64,000 bases of DNA from Peronospora farinosa (Eukaryota; Oomycota; Peronosporomycetes; Peronosporales; Peronosporaceae), in NCBI GenBank assembly GCA_947646735.1, contig CANTFK010000985.1, positions 248,001 to 312,000 of the forward strand. The letters run 5' to 3'. The notes under the pieces are model-generated. The model had not been told where the DNA came from and did no database searches. It saw only the letters and a list, made by a program, of their open reading frames with translations. A program made the position numbers and the translations under genes. Shown piece after piece: positions 61,546 to 64,000 of the stretch (positions are counted from its first letter, which is position 1; each line of letters starts with the position of its first letter).

Positions 61546-63500
61546 ATGACGACGATGACCGTCGATATACCTGCGCGGCCACTGGCCGAGGTGGTGCTCT
61601 ATGCCGAGTTCGATTTGACCAAGGGCAGTACACTGCGTGCGAGCTACCCAAGTCCCTTCACTCACTACTCGCCTGAGTTCTTTGCCGATATGATGTTACC
61701 TGAAGGTGTGCACAACCGCAAGGAAGACTTTACCATCTTTTTCCTCAACCGGCTTACCGCAAAAGCGCCAGACGCAGCGACACAAGTTAGTGACGACCAC
61801 TCGACAAAAGTGGGCGATGTCCAGGACCAGGATCCACTACAAAATTTCATGTACTGCCTTAGTGTAGTACGTACGACACACGACACGGCGGCTCGGCGTG
61901 GTGCCAAAGTGACGGCAGTGGCGCTGTGCTCGACCCACAAGAGCTGCGTTTCTCTTAAGGACGTGCTGAACTTGGCCGTGCTTAAGATCGTAGGCACCAC
62001 AAATGAAGCGGAGAGTGAACAGGTGTTGAAAGAGCTGTACGACGTAGTAAATGCCATTGACATTTCTGGAGTTCGTGGGCTCTCCAGTATGGAACGAAGA
62101 CTTATGAAACGTACAATTAGTAGTACAGGAGAAACGTTAGCCAATTGGGAAGATGCCACGACACTAAAGAACGCCTTGTTCTTTCGAACTCGAGCTCATT
62201 GGGACGACATTTCGATCCCATTGCAATTTAAAATCTGCAGCACGGACGATCAACATGATGACGGAACATTGACGCAATTATTGCAGACTTTTGGAGATCA
62301 GACAATGATTCTGTTTAATGCCGTGCTGACTGGACAGAGGGTGATTATGTTGGGGTATAATCGACCGGCAGGTGAAGTGTGCAACTTTGTGCTTGCCACC
62401 AGTTCGCTGGTGTGTCCACCCTTGTTTGGACTTATTCATCGCCAATACCCGTACGTTGTCTGTTACTGGAATGGAGAGAGAGTTTTTGATTGTTGTAATA
62501 CAGTCTTTTATTGTGGACAGCTATGCGAACCTCACGGACTTGGGTTTTCTGACTACACCGGGGTTTATTGCTGGGGTGACAAATCCAATGTTTAAGACAA
62601 AACGGGAGTGGTGGGACGTTTTGTGTGATATATCGACAGGTGAAGTCTTTGTGTCGTCGCCGGTGGAGAAAGAAGATTACGATGCTTCGGATCGCACCTT
62701 CGTTCTCGAGGTACGTTTGAGAGAAAGGAGGCCGCAATTCTTTTCGACTTACCTGACAAGATTTGTACAGGTACTGGACGGAGTAGCTGCAGGTTGTGAC
62801 GAAGAGTGGGTGCGGTGTATGTTTGAGGAATACATGCTAAAAAATGTCGTGGACATTACAATGGGTGAGGCGAACTACTTGGACCCTGACGCACTGGCAA
62901 AGCGCTCAGCAATCAATATCAAGCGTATTACCAAGTGGACTCGTACTGACAGCTACAAATGCTTCATGGACTCCCCTCAACGGTCACACTTCCACTCACC
63001 AGCGTTCAATATATCCTACTCACATAACTTGCGTGTACTTGCTACAGAGCAAGCACACATCGTGCATGTATATGGCAGAACATTTGTGCATTATGGTACC
63101 TTAACGTGAGACGGCGGACTGTTGTGCTTTTGTGGATGTTTACGTAGAGAAAACTGGTGTGGATCTGAAGCGGCATATTCGGAGTCTTCAAGGCGATATG
63201 GTGATGCTAGATGATACTCTTGCGGAGACAATCTACTCGGACTTTGCTACGTTATTGAATACGGAAGTGGAACTGCAGGAGTTTCTAAGTTTTTTGCCAG
63301 TGCTACGCGGAGGCCTGCAGACCATTGCGCAGGGAATTTTCCACCCATCCATCAGCGTTAAGCACAACACTGTGGTGCTCCTGAAGCGCCTGGAACAATT
63401 TCCGTCAACTGCACCTAGCATGCATCGACTCAACGCGTTCCTGATGACGTCGTATGAGCGCATCCACAACATTGTCAACCTGGAGGATACAAAAGACTAG
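61546..63500 (+). CDS. AFI1/DENN (SPA-domain) vesicle-traffic protein
   Basis: Four exons joined in phase: 61546-62450, 62521-62710, 62771-63032 and 63148-63500, giving about 569 residues. The N-terminus VVLYAEFDLTKGSTLRASYP, with FFADMMLPEGVHNRKEDFT and IFFLNRL next, is the Arf3-docking AFI1 signature. The middle carries the DENN/SPA landmarks (DDISIPLQFKI, then LTGQRVIMLGYNRPAGEV, then DLGFLTTPGFIAGVTNPMF followed by WWDVLCDISTG). The C-terminal exon is helical (DLKRHIRSLQGDMVMLDD). DENN proteins act as Rab guanine-nucleotide exchange factors, and AFI1 links Arf3 to cell polarity in yeast. Which GTPase this protein serves is unknown. The junction of exons 3 and 4 is the least certain. Confidence 0.87.
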
Positions 63501-63639
63501 TCTTGTATATGAGCGGCTATCTGACGAGAAGAAAGTCAAGACGAAAAGTACCGTGCAGATCCGATTCGACAGTGTTCTACCTAGTTCATATCTGGAACTA
63601 GGAGGTTACAAGTTTAGCAAGAGCCTTCTCCGAGCAGCT

Positions 63640-64000
63640 GGTTGCCATTGATTGTGTCAGTTTTGCTGGAGCACCGCTGTGCAGTGAGTTTGAAATTTTG
63701 TTCAGCTGCTGACACAGCTGCTCGATATATATCCCGAAGACACATTAGCAGTTTCGTCGTTAGCAACAAAACGCTGCTTTTTGTGTTTGTTTTGTTGGGC
63801 CTCATGCTGCTGTATTCTATATCATCGAGATCGCAGACGATAAATGGTTCTTCACTCGACCTGAACTCAGGAACTGTCGCTTTACTACCGTGTTGTGAGT
63901 AATTTGCACCAAATGAGCTGTTGTATTCGTAGGTTTACAGGTGCAGTCTTTTGCAAACAGGAGCGCTGCTTACTCATAGGCAATGGTAGTTTTACGATCA
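63640..64000 (+). CDS. Possible type II membrane protein, partial at the window end
   Basis: An open stretch at about 63,645-63,902 has a hydrophobic segment (TLLFVFVLLGLMLLYSI) with basic residues before it (ISRRHIS), then a luminal-type polar stretch. A GTGAGT-like donor follows near 63,893, and after an acceptor-like CAG near 63,943-63,954 the frame KQERCLLIGNG appears. 'C-x-x-x-G-N-G' is reminiscent of the sialyltransferase L-motif, but the sequence is cut by the window end. No good ATG precedes the hydrophobic segment. A glycosyltransferase is only a guess. Confidence 0.3.

Noticed and set aside
1..64000. CRISPR arrays, bacterial operons, riboswitches or rRNA/tRNA genes
   Set aside because: None seen. 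The sequence is eukaryotic with spliceosomal introns, and no cloverleaf with tRNA box A/B pairs or rRNA motif was recognised by eye.

Overview
This window is eukaryotic nuclear DNA, most likely from a plant-pathogenic oomycete (Peronosporales type). The evidence is the gene density, the short GT-AG introns (about 40-115 nt, often with a CTAAC/CTGAC-like branch site), a folate-biopterin (BT1) transporter, and Copia and Gypsy elements of the kind common in these genomes. The species cannot be named from sequence alone.

Layout. (1) 1-12,000 is a retrotransposon graveyard: one Copia polyprotein still open over its RT/RNase H half (2-1951), then broken Copia and Ty3/Gypsy pieces on both strands, a 21-bp minisatellite and an antisense Copia end. 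(2) 12,361-24,181 is a compact housekeeping block: the KEOPS subunit CGI121/TPRKB, RPAP3 of the R2TP complex, a NUDCD1-like protein with no visible CS domain, mitochondrial OXA1, an ATG17-like protein and a tandem pair of membrane-anchored HECT ubiquitin ligases. (3) 24,290-31,280 holds transposon-derived or DNA-binding-type genes: two tandem Myb/SANT-like proteins that share a C-terminal motif, a broken relative, and a head-to-head pair of CENP-B/Tc5-type helix-turn-helix genes (one intact, one broken), interrupted by a MYND zinc-finger gene. (4) 31,300-38,900 is a second transposon block: Gypsy copies, one with RNase H fused to the integrase tail by deletion, a decayed Copia, LTR-like DNA and palindromes. 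(5) 38,943-63,500 is gene-rich: an uncertain coiled-coil/HAD-like locus, DDB1, a BT1 transporter, a jacalin-like protein, a coiled-coil protein with a kinetochore-like tail, an EF-hand-like membrane protein, a nucleotidyltransferase-EamA transporter fusion, an unknown protein, VPS39 (HOPS), a (6-4)-photolyase-type flavoprotein and an AFI1/DENN protein. The window ends in what may be a type II membrane protein.

The genes are mostly independent housekeeping loci and do not form an operon-like system. Loose themes are ubiquitination (two HECT ligases, DDB1), chaperone assembly (RPAP3, NUDCD1-like) and endolysosomal or autophagic traffic (ATG17-like, VPS39, AFI1/DENN). The most unusual items are the nucleotidyltransferase-transporter fusion, the duplicated HECT/zinc-finger/TM ligases, the shared C-terminal motif of the Myb/SANT-like family and a near-perfect 22-bp hairpin between two convergent genes.
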